Below are positions 26,331 through 34,852 of a DNA stretch of 61,189 nt, in pieces. How positions within the stretch are numbered: position 1 is the first letter of the stretch; each line of letters starts with the position of its first letter. The notes beneath the pieces were generated by a model. It was not told the origin of the DNA. It made no database searches and saw only the letters and a program-made list of their open reading frames with translations. The DNA comes from Desulfosporosinus sp. Lineage in GTDB: Bacteria; Bacillota; Desulfitobacteriia; Desulfitobacteriales; Desulfitobacteriaceae. The stretch is from assembly GCA_003513495.1 (NCBI GenBank), contig DOPM01000013.1:1-61189 (forward strand). Direction: 5' to 3'. The position numbers and the translations under genes are program-made.

Positions 26331-27695
26331 CTATTTATCAAATATGGATGGGTCTCCGGCCCTCTCTGTAAGTTTGCCGTTTTCTAAAATACCCATTTTT
26401 TCCAACCACTGTTCAAACTCCGGAAGCGGTCGTAACCCTAAGATTTCCCGGGTACTTGCATCATCATGGTAACTCGTATCCTGATAACTGAGCATAACAT
26501 CGTCGCCGCCTGGAACACCCATGAAGAAGTTTGAACCAGCCATGGCGCAGAGGAGGGTTCCCATTTCCTGATCATTTTGGTCTGCTTTCATGTGATTTGT
26601 ATAACACGGTGCAATCCCCATGGGCAGCCCGTGCAGCTTACCCATGAATAGATCTTCCAAGTCTGCTCGAATAACTTCTCGACCTGAATAAATCGTCTCC
26701 GGTCCAATAAACCCAGAAACATTGTTGGTCATGAATGGGCGATAACCCCGTGCATACCCGTAAGTTCTTGCTTCCAATGTCATCATATCAACGCCCAAGT
26801 GAGCATCTAGGGAGACCTCGGAACCTTGTCCTGTTTCAAAGTACATGAGATTAGGACCTGTCGCAGTTCCTTGACGCTGTGCCAAAGCAAAGGCTTCATC
26901 TAAAATTGCAGCGCTTACACCAAAGGCATCATTAGCTTTTTGAGTTCCAGCTATACTTTGGAAGACTAAGTCAACTGGAGCTCCTTTTTCAATCGCTTTC
27001 ATCTGTGTTGTCACATGTGCTAAAACGCAGTTTTGAGTTGGAATTTCCCATTTTACCATGAAATTCTTGACAGTATCCAAGAGGCGGGTAACAGTCTCCA
27101 CATTGTCTTCCACAGGGTTAATTCCGATGACTGCATCCCCGGATCCATAGGATAAACCCTCTTTAAGGGAAGCCATCATCCCTTCGATGTTATCGGTTGG
27201 GTGATTAGGCTGGCAGCGAAAAGCCAGCGTTCCAGGTACACCAAGTGTTGTATTACAATGCGACTGAATTCGCATTTTTTTCGACCCAAAGACAAGATCC
27301 ATAGTAGACATTAACTTAGCCACTGCAGCAATCATTTCACTTGTCAGACCACGACTAATGTGAGCTAAGTCTTCACCTGTCGTCTTATGATCTAAAATAT
27401 ACTCACGTAGGTAACCGACCGTCCAACCTTTGATCTCTCGATAGATTCTTAAGTTGAGACCGTCGTAGATTGCTCTAGTAACTTCATCTTCTTCATAAGG
27501 AATGATTGGGTTATTATATATATCCTCAAGGGTAAGATTACTCAGAACCAATTTTGCCGCTACTCGCTCAGAAGCTGATTTTGCAGCAATTCCGACCAGT
27601 TCATCGCCAGACTTTTCTTCATTGGCCTTAGCCATAACTTCTTTAAGACTTTCAAACCCAAATAGTTTATTATAAACTTTCGCCTTTAAAATCAT
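26331..27695 (-). CDS. eutB: Ethanolamine ammonia-lyase large subunit
   Basis: 454 residues from ATG 27695, which follows GGGGGAT. A TTG five codons earlier overlaps that ribosome site. It contains KEVMAKANEEKSGDELVG, IPYEEDEVTRAIYDGLN, MRIQSHCNTTLGVPGTLAFRCQ (two parts of the substrate pocket) and PCYTNHMKADQND. It binds adenosylcobalamin and carries out the radical deamination of ethanolamine. It stops at TAG, whose next bases GGAGG form the ribosome site of eutC. Confidence 0.97.
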   Translation of the reverse strand: MILKAKVYNKLFGFESLKEVMAKANEEKSGDELVGIAAKSASERVAAKLVLSNLTLEDIYNNPIIPYEEDEVTRAIYDGLNLRIYREIKGWTVGYLREYILDHKTTGEDLAHISRGLTSEMIAAVAKLMSTMDLVFGSKKMRIQSHCNTTLGVPGTLAFRCQPNHPTDNIEGMMASLKEGLSYGSGDAVIGINPVEDNVETVTRLLDTVKNFMVKWEIPTQNCVLAHVTTQMKAIEKGAPVDLVFQSIAGTQKANDAFGVSAAILDEAFALAQRQGTATGPNLMYFETGQGSEVSLDAHLGVDMMTLEARTYGYARGYRPFMTNNVSGFIGPETIYSGREVIRADLEDLFMGKLHGLPMGIAPCYTNHMKADQNDQEMGTLLCAMAGSNFFMGVPGGDDVMLSYQDTSYHDDASTREILGLRPLPEFEQWLEKMGILENGKLTERAGDPSIFDK

Positions 27696-27725
27696 TGAAC
27701 GATCCCCCAATCTGACATAATGTCC

Positions 27726-28385
27726 TTAATCACAAAAATCTGCCCAGTTAGCTGGGTAAGTACAATAGAAGACTTTACAAAACCCTGGTGAAGAAAAGAC
27801 CACTTGGCTTCCCTTCGGAATATAAACTACATCTCCAGGTTTAGCGCGGAAAACTTGCCCCTCAACTTCCAGGACAAACTCTCCCTCAATAACGTAATCT
27901 ACTTCATCATAGTTTAAGAACCAAGGCAACTGAGAATGATCAAAGGTCATAAAACCTGAAGCGAGATTTCCTACTCGTGAGTCGATCACGTCGACAAGCC
28001 CGACTTTTTGTCCTGGAGGTGCCTCTAAGAAAGGCTGTATGATCACACTTTCCCCTTTAACATGAGTGGCTTTAGGGTTCTCACAGGCGGGTTTAAGGAC
28101 CTCACCCAGAATTCTTTGCACCGCCGTCTTCAAGTCATCCTTTTGGCTGCTTAAATCAGCGATACCAATGGAAACGCTTTCTTCCTTAACGCCAGACTGC
28201 GGATTCACAAACTGCCCAACAACACTGTGACCGATAACTTCTTGCTTGCCTTTGCTGATCGTAATCCCCAATTCTTTGGCTAGATCCTTGGCAGAGGGAG
28301 TCAGTACACTATCTTCTTCTAAAACTATGTTTTTGTCTAATTTGGCCATATCTCGCAATACAGCTGCTGAGATAAATCGTCCCAT
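27726..28385 (-). CDS. eutQ: EutQ-like cupin protein
   Basis: 219 residues. The N-terminal segment (SAKDLAKELGITISKGKQE) is shared with several eut/pdu proteins. The C-terminal cupin (about 120-219: VIEGEFVLEVEGQVFRAKPG, DVVYIPKGSQVVFSS) matches EutQ, reported to have acetate kinase activity in Salmonella. If that holds here it could make ATP from the acetyl phosphate produced by PduL. It is followed 30 bases later by eutB. Confidence 0.9.
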   Translation of the reverse strand: MGRFISAAVLRDMAKLDKNIVLEEDSVLTPSAKDLAKELGITISKGKQEVIGHSVVGQFVNPQSGVKEESVSIGIADLSSQKDDLKTAVQRILGEVLKPACENPKATHVKGESVIIQPFLEAPPGQKVGLVDVIDSRVGNLASGFMTFDHSQLPWFLNYDEVDYVIEGEFVLEVEGQVFRAKPGDVVYIPKGSQVVFSSPGFCKVFYCTYPANWADFCD

Positions 28386-28400
28386 AGTACACCTCCTTAT

Positions 28401-28434
28401 CGTGGTTCGATATTCGATATTCGTGGTTCGATGC
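28401..28434. repeat. TTCGTGGTTCGATATTCG repeat cluster, copy 1
   Basis: CGTGGTTCGATATTCG is followed by ATATTCGTGGTTCGATGC, a partial tandem of the same unit. A related cluster lies at 33247-33281 in another gap of the same operon. Each sits between a BMC gene and its neighbour. The role is unknown. The spacing may affect mRNA processing. Confidence 0.6.
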
Positions 28435-28445
28435 TTAAGTCGTTA

Positions 28446-28994
28446 TTAAACTAGGCTTTCAATGAGTTGTTTCGAGGGTCTTGGGATGACGACTTGACGG
28501 ATGAGAAGTCCTTTCTCACTGGCTATGGCGCTTCCTTCTTCGACAGCAGCTTTAATGGAGGCTACTTCTCCGGTAAGAAGGGTGTAGCTTTTGCCTCCGA
28601 TTCCAAAAGCCAGATGAATAAGTAAAGGTTCTACGTCACCTGCCTTTACTGCTGCATCCGCTGCTTCGATTAAGGATGCTACACTATAGGTTTCTATAAT
28701 CCCTAAAGCCTTGATGTCTTTAAGGGTGTTGGCACGACTAATAGCCGGTAATATGGAAGGATGTACATTGGGGATGACAAAGGAATCCACCACTGTCTCC
28801 GCTCCTAAATCAATACCAGCATTCACAGATTGTTCTACTCCTGATACATCTCCGCTTACCAAGACCATATATTTTCCGGGACAAATGGTTTTCGCTGCCA
28901 AAATGGTCACGTCCGCTGTCTTGGTCATAATATCGGCACACTCAATGCCTTGTGCTATGCTGGTAAATTCCACCAGCCCTATGGCATGGATCAT
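28446..28994 (-). CDS. pduT: PduT-like tandem-domain BMC shell trimer
   Basis: 182 residues containing two BMC domains (about 2-90 and 95-182, the second opening KALGIIETYSVASLIEAADA). KTICPGKYMVLVSGDV holds Cys38 at the position that ligates a [4Fe-4S] cluster in the pore of PduT. Such a shell protein could carry electrons through the shell. It overlaps the end of pduS by four bases, matching the known PduS-PduT partnership. Confidence 0.93.
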   Translation of the reverse strand: MIHAIGLVEFTSIAQGIECADIMTKTADVTILAAKTICPGKYMVLVSGDVSGVEQSVNAGIDLGAETVVDSFVIPNVHPSILPAISRANTLKDIKALGIIETYSVASLIEAADAAVKAGDVEPLLIHLAFGIGGKSYTLLTGEVASIKAAVEEGSAIASEKGLLIRQVVIPRPSKQLIESLV

Positions 28995-30334
28995 TTGGCT
29001 GCACCACCTTTCCGTATCGTTATGGTTTGGGGGGTTACGTTAATCACTCTTCCCTCTATGCTGGCATGGACATTTGCACCTAGTGCTCCATCAGGAATTT
29101 TTCCGATCAGTTGTCCTACATGAACCACATCTCCGACTTGGACGACGGATATTGCAGGTGCACCAATGTGCTGTTGAAGCTTTAGAGTGACTTCGTCAGG
29201 TACATACATCTCCGCCGATAAGGGGGCTTCTTTATACCAAGGTCGAAGCCTCAAGCGATCCATTAACCGCGACGAGGGGATTAGACGATGTCTGGCCATC
29301 GGATCTACTTTTCCAAGTTCGCCCTGATATTTAATTCCCTTGGCACGAAGCTCTGCTTTTAAAGCGATATTCACTCTGAGCGGCGAGATTCCCACCGGAC
29401 AAGCATAAGCTTCACAAACTCCGCATTCGGAGCAGGTTAGGGCTGTAGTAACTAAAGAGGGGGCACTAATGTTTTTATAATTGACCGCTCTAATCAGTCG
29501 ATGAGGGGATAATTCGTGTCCTATGATATGCCTAGGACAGAGTTCTGTACAAAAATTGCACTGTTCGCAGACAGTCTTAGCAATGCGCAAAATAGTCTCA
29601 ACCCTCTGACCCTTGCGTTGGATCAACATATGATCTTTCGGCAGAGCTATTAGTCCTCCGGTGGTTTTGGTCACTGGAGTTGAAAGATCGGTGATAAGGG
29701 TTCCCATCATCGGCCCTCCATTGATATAGGCTAACTCCCCGCTTCCACCACCGGCCAATTCCAGAATGTCTCGTAATGGCGTTCCAATCGGAACTGTGAC
29801 GGTTATTGGTTTTTTGACAGCGCCGGTTACTGTAAGGGTCCTTGTGGTAACAGGGGTCCCTTCGACGGCCCTTGCGACATTGATCAGGGTTTGCACATTA
29901 TTAACTACCACACCAATATCCAATGGTATTCCACCTGGAGGGACTCGCCTCCCAGTCGTTAACCAGATGGTGATTACTTCGTCTCCAGCTGGGTAAATAT
30001 CGGGCATAATTGAAATTTCAAGGTCTTTATAATTCTTTATATGGAGTTCTAAGGCCCCTATCGCATCTTTATACTTTCCTTTTAAAGCAATAATTCCTTT
30101 TTGAGCACCTGTAGCCTCCATAGCTAGGGTTAAGCCTTTGACTAAAAGATCCGGATAGCGTGCAGCCAGTTGTTGGTCGGTTTTCAGTAAAGGCTCACAT
30201 TCCGCTGCATTAACAATGACGATCTCTGCTCGCGCTGAGAGTTTGACATGGGTCGGAAATCCAGCTCCACCTGCGCCAACAACCCCAGCTTCTCTAACCT
30301 TCGCACTGATTTCTTTCATACTCATCTCGCTCAT
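28991..30334 (-). CDS. pduS: PduS-like cobalamin reductase/electron carrier (RnfC-related)
   Basis: 447 residues from ATG 30334. A GTG four codons upstream is part of the ribosome site GTGGGTG. VREAGVVGAGGAGFPTHVKL and IVNAAECEPLLKTDQ are NAD/FMN-site motifs of the RnfC/NuoF type. CEQCNFCTELCP and CSECGVCEAYACP bind two [4Fe-4S] clusters, and a C-terminal SLBB/lipoyl-like region ends the protein. PduS reduces cobalamin for the adenosyltransferase and may exchange electrons with the PduT shell cluster. No alcohol dehydrogenase is encoded nearby, so this may be the exit route for NADH electrons. Confidence 0.93.
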   Translation of the reverse strand: MSEMSMKEISAKVREAGVVGAGGAGFPTHVKLSARAEIVIVNAAECEPLLKTDQQLAARYPDLLVKGLTLAMEATGAQKGIIALKGKYKDAIGALELHIKNYKDLEISIMPDIYPAGDEVITIWLTTGRRVPPGGIPLDIGVVVNNVQTLINVARAVEGTPVTTRTLTVTGAVKKPITVTVPIGTPLRDILELAGGGSGELAYINGGPMMGTLITDLSTPVTKTTGGLIALPKDHMLIQRKGQRVETILRIAKTVCEQCNFCTELCPRHIIGHELSPHRLIRAVNYKNISAPSLVTTALTCSECGVCEAYACPVGISPLRVNIALKAELRAKGIKYQGELGKVDPMARHRLIPSSRLMDRLRLRPWYKEAPLSAEMYVPDEVTLKLQQHIGAPAISVVQVGDVVHVGQLIGKIPDGALGANVHASIEGRVINVTPQTITIRKGGAAK

Positions 30335-30352
30335 TTTTTCACCCACTTAAGC

Positions 30353-30646
30353 TTACGCTTCATAGGTTTCTTTATCGATAATGCCTACGATGGTGGCGTC
30401 AATGGGGATACTATGGTTAGTTAGACCCTGCCGGGCCGAGGAACCGCTCGCTACCATGACGATTTCGTCTTCTCCTGCACCGATTTGGTCTGCAGCGACA
30501 AGAGAATTCCCAACTTCCTTAAGTATGGGGGTCCCATCCTCTTGATAAGAGAGGGTGACGGGCTGGACAACTAGAAACTTCAGACCTCGTAAGGACTCAT
30601 CTTTTCGGGTAGACCAGACGTTTCCTATAACACGGGCTAAAATCAT
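30353..30646 (-). CDS. eutN: EutN/CcmL pentameric vertex protein of the microcompartment
   Basis: 97 residues: MILARVIGNVWSTRKDESLRG, GVPI-like strand residues, VAADQIGAGEDEIVMVASGSSAR and IDATIVGIID. These are the EutN/CcmL motifs of the pentamers that close the shell vertices. It overlaps the upstream gene by four bases. Confidence 0.95.
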   Translation of the reverse strand: MILARVIGNVWSTRKDESLRGLKFLVVQPVTLSYQEDGTPILKEVGNSLVAADQIGAGEDEIVMVASGSSARQGLTNHSIPIDATIVGIIDKETYEA

Positions 30647-31461
30647 CCGTTTTTCCCCTCCTTCTCAATACACAGCTCAATTCGGCGCAGCTTAAGGGTG
30701 TCTCGAGCGAGGGGTGAGACGACTGTCCCTTGTTTTATAAGAACTCTCGATTCCTCCGGAAATTCGTAGGCCTGTTTATCCCCTAAAAACTTATTAGCAA
30801 AGCGTATCTCCTCTTGCACAAAGAGGTCTTTTTCCTGGGAGAACACTTCGTTCTGTTTATATATCACGGAGCTTAACTCTGAAATTTTTGCAGGGTATTG
30901 TTGAACAGGTTTCGCCGAAAAAGAACAATCCTCAGCTAAACTGGCACATACCATGACTCCGTAAGCCTGCAGCCTCTGGATATATCCTTCATAAAGCTCT
31001 CGATAAGCCAGAGGAGTTTGTATTGTTAAGCCCAAATAGTCTGTCACCAGATCAATGGAGCTTCCTCTGCTTAGTCCACGCCCAATCATTTCGCAGATTG
31101 GGTTATCTCGTATCCCTAAAGCAGCTTTTGCTAAGGTATTAGGAGAACATGTTGGCAGGATCAATTTTTGCCAATCTGACCTACTCAAGGCATCTTGAGC
31201 GGTTATCCAGGTCATGCCAACAGGTAGTTCTGGCTTGGCTATATAAACCTGATCACTCGGTAAAATGCAGAAGGTAAAGTCTGCTCCCCATCGTTGTTTG
31301 ACCGCAGCCAAGACTCGCGGAAAATCCGAGACAAAATTCAAAAGGACTAAGGCCTCAGATTTAACCACCCCCTCTTGACTCCCGTTTCCTTGGAGTAATC
31401 CCTGCAAAGAGGGATCAGACAAGATACGGCGCACAATTTGGTTGATCAGTTCTTCATTCAT
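30643..31461 (-). CDS. BMC-operon protein of unknown function with a likely encapsulation helix (TIGR02536-like)
   Basis: About 272 residues, start ATG 31461 because GGAGG is seven bases upstream; it overlaps the preceding gene. The N-terminal NEELINQIVRRILSDPSLQG forms an amphipathic helix plus linker like known cargo signals. The middle (ILPTCSPNTLAKAALGIRDN and GLSRGSSI) has a flavoprotein-like look. The C-terminal segment (VLIKQGTVVSPLARDTLK) resembles the short domain of EutT/EutQ N-termini. It is probably a luminal enzyme or scaffold of the ethanolamine compartment. Confidence 0.7.
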   Translation of the reverse strand: MNEELINQIVRRILSDPSLQGLLQGNGSQEGVVKSEALVLLNFVSDFPRVLAAVKQRWGADFTFCILPSDQVYIAKPELPVGMTWITAQDALSRSDWQKLILPTCSPNTLAKAALGIRDNPICEMIGRGLSRGSSIDLVTDYLGLTIQTPLAYRELYEGYIQRLQAYGVMVCASLAEDCSFSAKPVQQYPAKISELSSVIYKQNEVFSQEKDLFVQEEIRFANKFLGDKQAYEFPEESRVLIKQGTVVSPLARDTLKLRRIELCIEKEGKNG

Positions 31462-31463
31462 GC

Positions 31464-32894
31464 TCATACCTCCATGAGCCTTCCCTGGGTGGTTGCATCG
31501 ACGAGAGCCGCATTAGCTTCATCCAAGTCCAAGTGAAACTCTTTGCGGTACATGTCACTGACCCGAATTAACACATCTTCGAAGACCATTGGTCGTTGGC
31601 TCTCAACTTTCACTCGAACTCGGTCTCCATCTTTCAGAGACCAATCCTTAGCATCGTCAGTGTGGAGGTGAATGTGCCTGCTGGCTACCATGACTCCTGC
31701 TTCAAGCTCAATTTGACCAACAGGACCTTCAATTCTAAGACCTGGGGTTCCATCATGTTGCCCCGAATCCCGGATGACGGGCTTAACTCCTAAGGTAAAG
31801 CAATCTGTGACACTTATTTCTGCTTGCGTATTCTTTCTTACCGGTCCTAAGATGCGGACCCTATCTATTCTTCCTTTGGGACCAACTAACGTGACAGTTT
31901 CTTTGGCTGCAAACTGTCCGCGTTGAGAGAGCTCTTTTTGGACGTGAAGAGAATAGTTTTCGCCGAAGAGGGCCTCTAGGTCGGTTTGTGAGATGTGTAT
32001 ATGGCGATTCGTAGTTCCTATAGGAACTTGTTTTTCAACTTGCCCCGCTTTCACGGCATTCACCGCTTTCTCAACTTGGTCTTGGTTATTCCGGCCACGT
32101 ACTTCACAAGCGAGGATATAGAAGGTACTAGAGAGCCGATTTAAGGCCTGAATCAGGTCTGTTCGACTACATGCCCCTGTTTCATCGGTGAAAGCTCGGT
32201 TAGCATAAAGCTCAACTTCTCGTGATTTGGCCCTAAGGTGATGGAGTTTGGATACAATGGGGCCATGAGTATAGCTTAAGGGAGTGTGATCGATACCGTA
32301 GTATTTTTGGGGATGATGAGATCGTTCGCGCAATTCTTCAGGGGTAAATCCAATTAGGGTTAACCATTGAAAGGGCTCCTGTTTAACTTCGCTGACCATA
32401 AGCTGTCGACAAAAAACTGAGATTTCCTCCAGCTTTAGTATTAGGTCATCCTCCCCTTGGTTACTTAAGAAACCCTGAGCTTCAACGAGTTCACATTGAA
32501 ACAAGTCTAATTGCCCACGATAAGCGATCACCGGATGTATCTTAGTGACTAAGGCTCCTGAGCGTAAATGAGTCATGTGTTCAGGTTTGACACCCGAGGA
32601 ACTATTTGAATGGGTTTGCATTTTGTTTTGAGCGTGGTTTCTAGACTTGATTTCCCGGAGTGGATTGATTTGAATGGGGGTTGGTCTGGTAGTACTATCA
32701 ATGCTTTGGGCTGCACTGGAAAAAGTATTCTTATGAATATCCTTTAGTCCGTTCCCCTCAATCTGAACATCGATTCCTTTGGACCTAATAAAGTCCCTTG
32801 CAGATGGTGTGATTACACTACCGGGCGGTAATATAATCAGTTTCTCCTTGGTTTTATGCCAATTGGCTCTTAGCTCATATTCTGTGACGATCAA
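31464..32894 (-). CDS. EutT-PduL fusion: corrinoid adenosyltransferase and phosphotransacylase
   Basis: 476 residues. Residues about 1-275 are EutT-like (VITPSARDFIRSKGIDVQIE; THLRSGALVTKIHPVIAYRGQLD; LIQALNRLSSTFYILACEVRG), an ATP:cob(I)alamin adenosyltransferase that makes coenzyme B12 for EutBC. Residues about 288-476 are PduL, with its two zinc-binding His motifs NRHIH (296-300) and ASRHIHLH, which turns acetyl-CoA and phosphate into acetyl phosphate and CoA. The Cys-Cys metal motif of Salmonella EutT is not visible. PduL normally has its own N-terminal cargo helix; here the adenosyltransferase takes that place. The fusion is notable. Confidence 0.88.
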   Translation of the reverse strand: MIVTEYELRANWHKTKEKLIILPPGSVITPSARDFIRSKGIDVQIEGNGLKDIHKNTFSSAAQSIDSTTRPTPIQINPLREIKSRNHAQNKMQTHSNSSSGVKPEHMTHLRSGALVTKIHPVIAYRGQLDLFQCELVEAQGFLSNQGEDDLILKLEEISVFCRQLMVSEVKQEPFQWLTLIGFTPEELRERSHHPQKYYGIDHTPLSYTHGPIVSKLHHLRAKSREVELYANRAFTDETGACSRTDLIQALNRLSSTFYILACEVRGRNNQDQVEKAVNAVKAGQVEKQVPIGTTNRHIHISQTDLEALFGENYSLHVQKELSQRGQFAAKETVTLVGPKGRIDRVRILGPVRKNTQAEISVTDCFTLGVKPVIRDSGQHDGTPGLRIEGPVGQIELEAGVMVASRHIHLHTDDAKDWSLKDGDRVRVKVESQRPMVFEDVLIRVSDMYRKEFHLDLDEANAALVDATTQGRLMEV

Positions 32895-32922
32895 GACCTC
32901 ACCTCATTACAGAAGTCGGAGA

Positions 32923-33231
32923 TTATTTTTCTCCATAACCTTTGTTGTCACCGACTGGTAGGATATACTCAACGTCCTGATGGGGTCGGGGAATAACATG
33001 AACACTAAGGAGTGCTCCAACTCGCTGGGCTGCAGATGCTCCTGCGTCTACGGCTGCTTTGACGGCACCGACATCACCCCGAACCATGACTGAGACTAAT
33101 CCTCCGGAGACATGTTCTTTTCCACATAACGTTACATTTGCTGCTTTTAACATTTGATCCGCTGCTTCGATCGCAGGAATTAGTCCTTTGGTTTCTATCA
33201 TTCCAAGTGCAATTACTCTTCGATCAGCCAT
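32923..33231 (-). CDS. BMC shell hexamer, EutM/PduA type (second copy)
   Basis: 102 residues from ATG 33231 (GGGAGGG six bases upstream; the TTG start further up lies before this site). One BMC domain: ALGMIETKGLIPAIEAADQMLKAANVTL, VMVRGDVGAVKAAVDAG and HVIPRPH. It forms the hexagonal tiles of the shell facet, with a pore for ethanolamine. It carries a longer charged tail than the paralogue at 35550. Confidence 0.95.
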   Translation of the reverse strand: MADRRVIALGMIETKGLIPAIEAADQMLKAANVTLCGKEHVSGGLVSVMVRGDVGAVKAAVDAGASAAQRVGALLSVHVIPRPHQDVEYILPVGDNKGYGEK

Positions 33232-33246
33232 TTTGTTCCCTCCCAA

Positions 33247-33281
33247 ATTCGTGGTTCGATATTCGCTGTTCGTAGTTCGAG
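33247..33281. repeat. TTCGTGGTTCGATATTCG repeat cluster, copy 2
   Basis: TTCGTGGTTCGATATTCG followed by CTGTTCGTAGTTCGAG, the same degenerate unit as at 28401-28434. It lies between the BMC hexamer gene and the aldehyde dehydrogenase gene. Confidence 0.6.
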
Positions 33282-33345
33282 ACCATGCCTCAATTAATGA
33301 ACTTAAATCGAACCTAATTATTCGTTAAAAACATTTAGCACTACG

Positions 33346-34830
33346 CTACTTTAAATGCTTTAAGATTTGCGTGATGATCTCTTGGACCATCTGAGCATCT
33401 ATCTGTGATGTTTGAGCTTGGTTTTGGTTTTGATTGCAATTTCCTATTTCGTTCAGGGGTTCTAGGGATTTACGTTCAGGCAGACCAAGATGCCAAGCAA
33501 CACGTTTGATATTGATTAGGTGAAGTGGTGTAACGTTTTCTGAGACGCTTGATCCAGCCCAAGTTCCACATCCTAAGGTAAAGGAAGGAGCTAAGCCAGT
33601 GGTCACGCCAACGCCACCCATAGCTGCTGGGGTATTAACGAGTAATCGGTTAACAGGTTTCTTAAGCGCAAATTCCCGAATGATTTCTTCGTTATTGCAA
33701 TGCATTGCGAGACTATGGCCCACTCCGCCAACTTCTAAGAGTTGGAAGCAACGGTCACATCCTTCATGCCAATCTGCAACTCGGTAAAAACCCAAGACGG
33801 TAGTTAATTTTTCGTAAGATAAGGGCCACTGGGGACCAACCCCTGACAAAGGGGCAACTAAACATTTCGTTTGATCTGGAATGTTGATTCCAGCAAGCTG
33901 TGCTATGAATTTCGGGTCTTTCCCCACTACTTTTGGGTTAACTCCTCCATTTGCCAACATAACTACGTTGGACACCTTCGTTACTTCCTCAGAATTGAGA
34001 AAATGGGCTCCCTGCCGTTTTAGATGGATTATCAACTCATCGGCGATACATTCTTCAGCCACAATAGCTTGTTCAGATGCGCAGATAGTCCCGTTATCAA
34101 AGGTTTTTCCCATAATGATGTATTCCGCAGCTTTAGCAAGATCAGCACTCCGTTCGACAAAGGCAGGGACGTTTCCTGGACCCACGCCGAGGGCTGGTTT
34201 TCCGCTGCTGTAGGCAGCTTTGACTAGGGCACTTCCACCGGTTGCTAGAATCATAGCGACATTAGGGTGTTTCATGAGTTCGTTAGTCGCTCCCATGGAT
34301 ACATTCATGATGCATCCTATGACCCCTTCAGGGGCTCCTGCCGCAATAGCTGCTTTATGCATAATTTTTGCCGCTTCATTGGTACATCGAACAGCACTTG
34401 GGTGCGGAGAGAAGACGATGGCATTACGTGACTTTAGAGCGATCATGGCTTTATAAATGACGGTTGAAGTAGGATTAGTGGTCGGGATAATTCCAGCGAT
34501 CACTCCTACGGGTTCAGCAATTTCCCAAAGCTTTTGTTCGGGGTTTTCTCGGATGATTCCTACAGTTTTCATGGGTTTAATAAAGTCATAAAGGGTTCGA
34601 GAAGCAAAATAGTTCTTGAAACACTTATCGTTGTAGTTTCCCATTCCGGTTTCCGATACAGCCATCATGGCTAAGCGAGCTGCATTAGCTTCTCCTGCTT
34701 CGCGCATCAGGTCGATGATTTTGTCGACTTGTTCTTGCGTAAAGTTCATGAGGGCTTCTTGGGCTTTTCGCGCAGCTCGCACTAAATTTCGGGCTTCTTG
34801 TAAGGAACATAGGTCTTTATCAAGTTCCAT
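33346..34830 (-). CDS. eutE: CoA-acylating acetaldehyde dehydrogenase of the microcompartment, with C-terminal cargo helix
   Basis: 494 residues. Motifs include GIIPTTNPTSTVIYK, ILATGGSALVKAAYSSGKPA, GPGNVPAF and NGTICASEQ with the catalytic Cys. It converts acetaldehyde to acetyl-CoA with NAD+. After the enzyme core a Gln/Asn-rich linker (NQNQNQAQ) leads to DAQMVQEIITQILKHLK, an amphipathic helix of the encapsulation type, placed at the C-terminus here. It stops at TAG. Product acetyl-CoA would feed PduL in the same operon. Confidence 0.95.
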   Translation of the reverse strand: MELDKDLCSLQEARNLVRAARKAQEALMNFTQEQVDKIIDLMREAGEANAARLAMMAVSETGMGNYNDKCFKNYFASRTLYDFIKPMKTVGIIRENPEQKLWEIAEPVGVIAGIIPTTNPTSTVIYKAMIALKSRNAIVFSPHPSAVRCTNEAAKIMHKAAIAAGAPEGVIGCIMNVSMGATNELMKHPNVAMILATGGSALVKAAYSSGKPALGVGPGNVPAFVERSADLAKAAEYIIMGKTFDNGTICASEQAIVAEECIADELIIHLKRQGAHFLNSEEVTKVSNVVMLANGGVNPKVVGKDPKFIAQLAGINIPDQTKCLVAPLSGVGPQWPLSYEKLTTVLGFYRVADWHEGCDRCFQLLEVGGVGHSLAMHCNNEEIIREFALKKPVNRLLVNTPAAMGGVGVTTGLAPSFTLGCGTWAGSSVSENVTPLHLINIKRVAWHLGLPERKSLEPLNEIGNCNQNQNQAQTSQIDAQMVQEIITQILKHLK

Positions 34831-34852
34831 TATGAAGCTGCACCTCCCCTAA

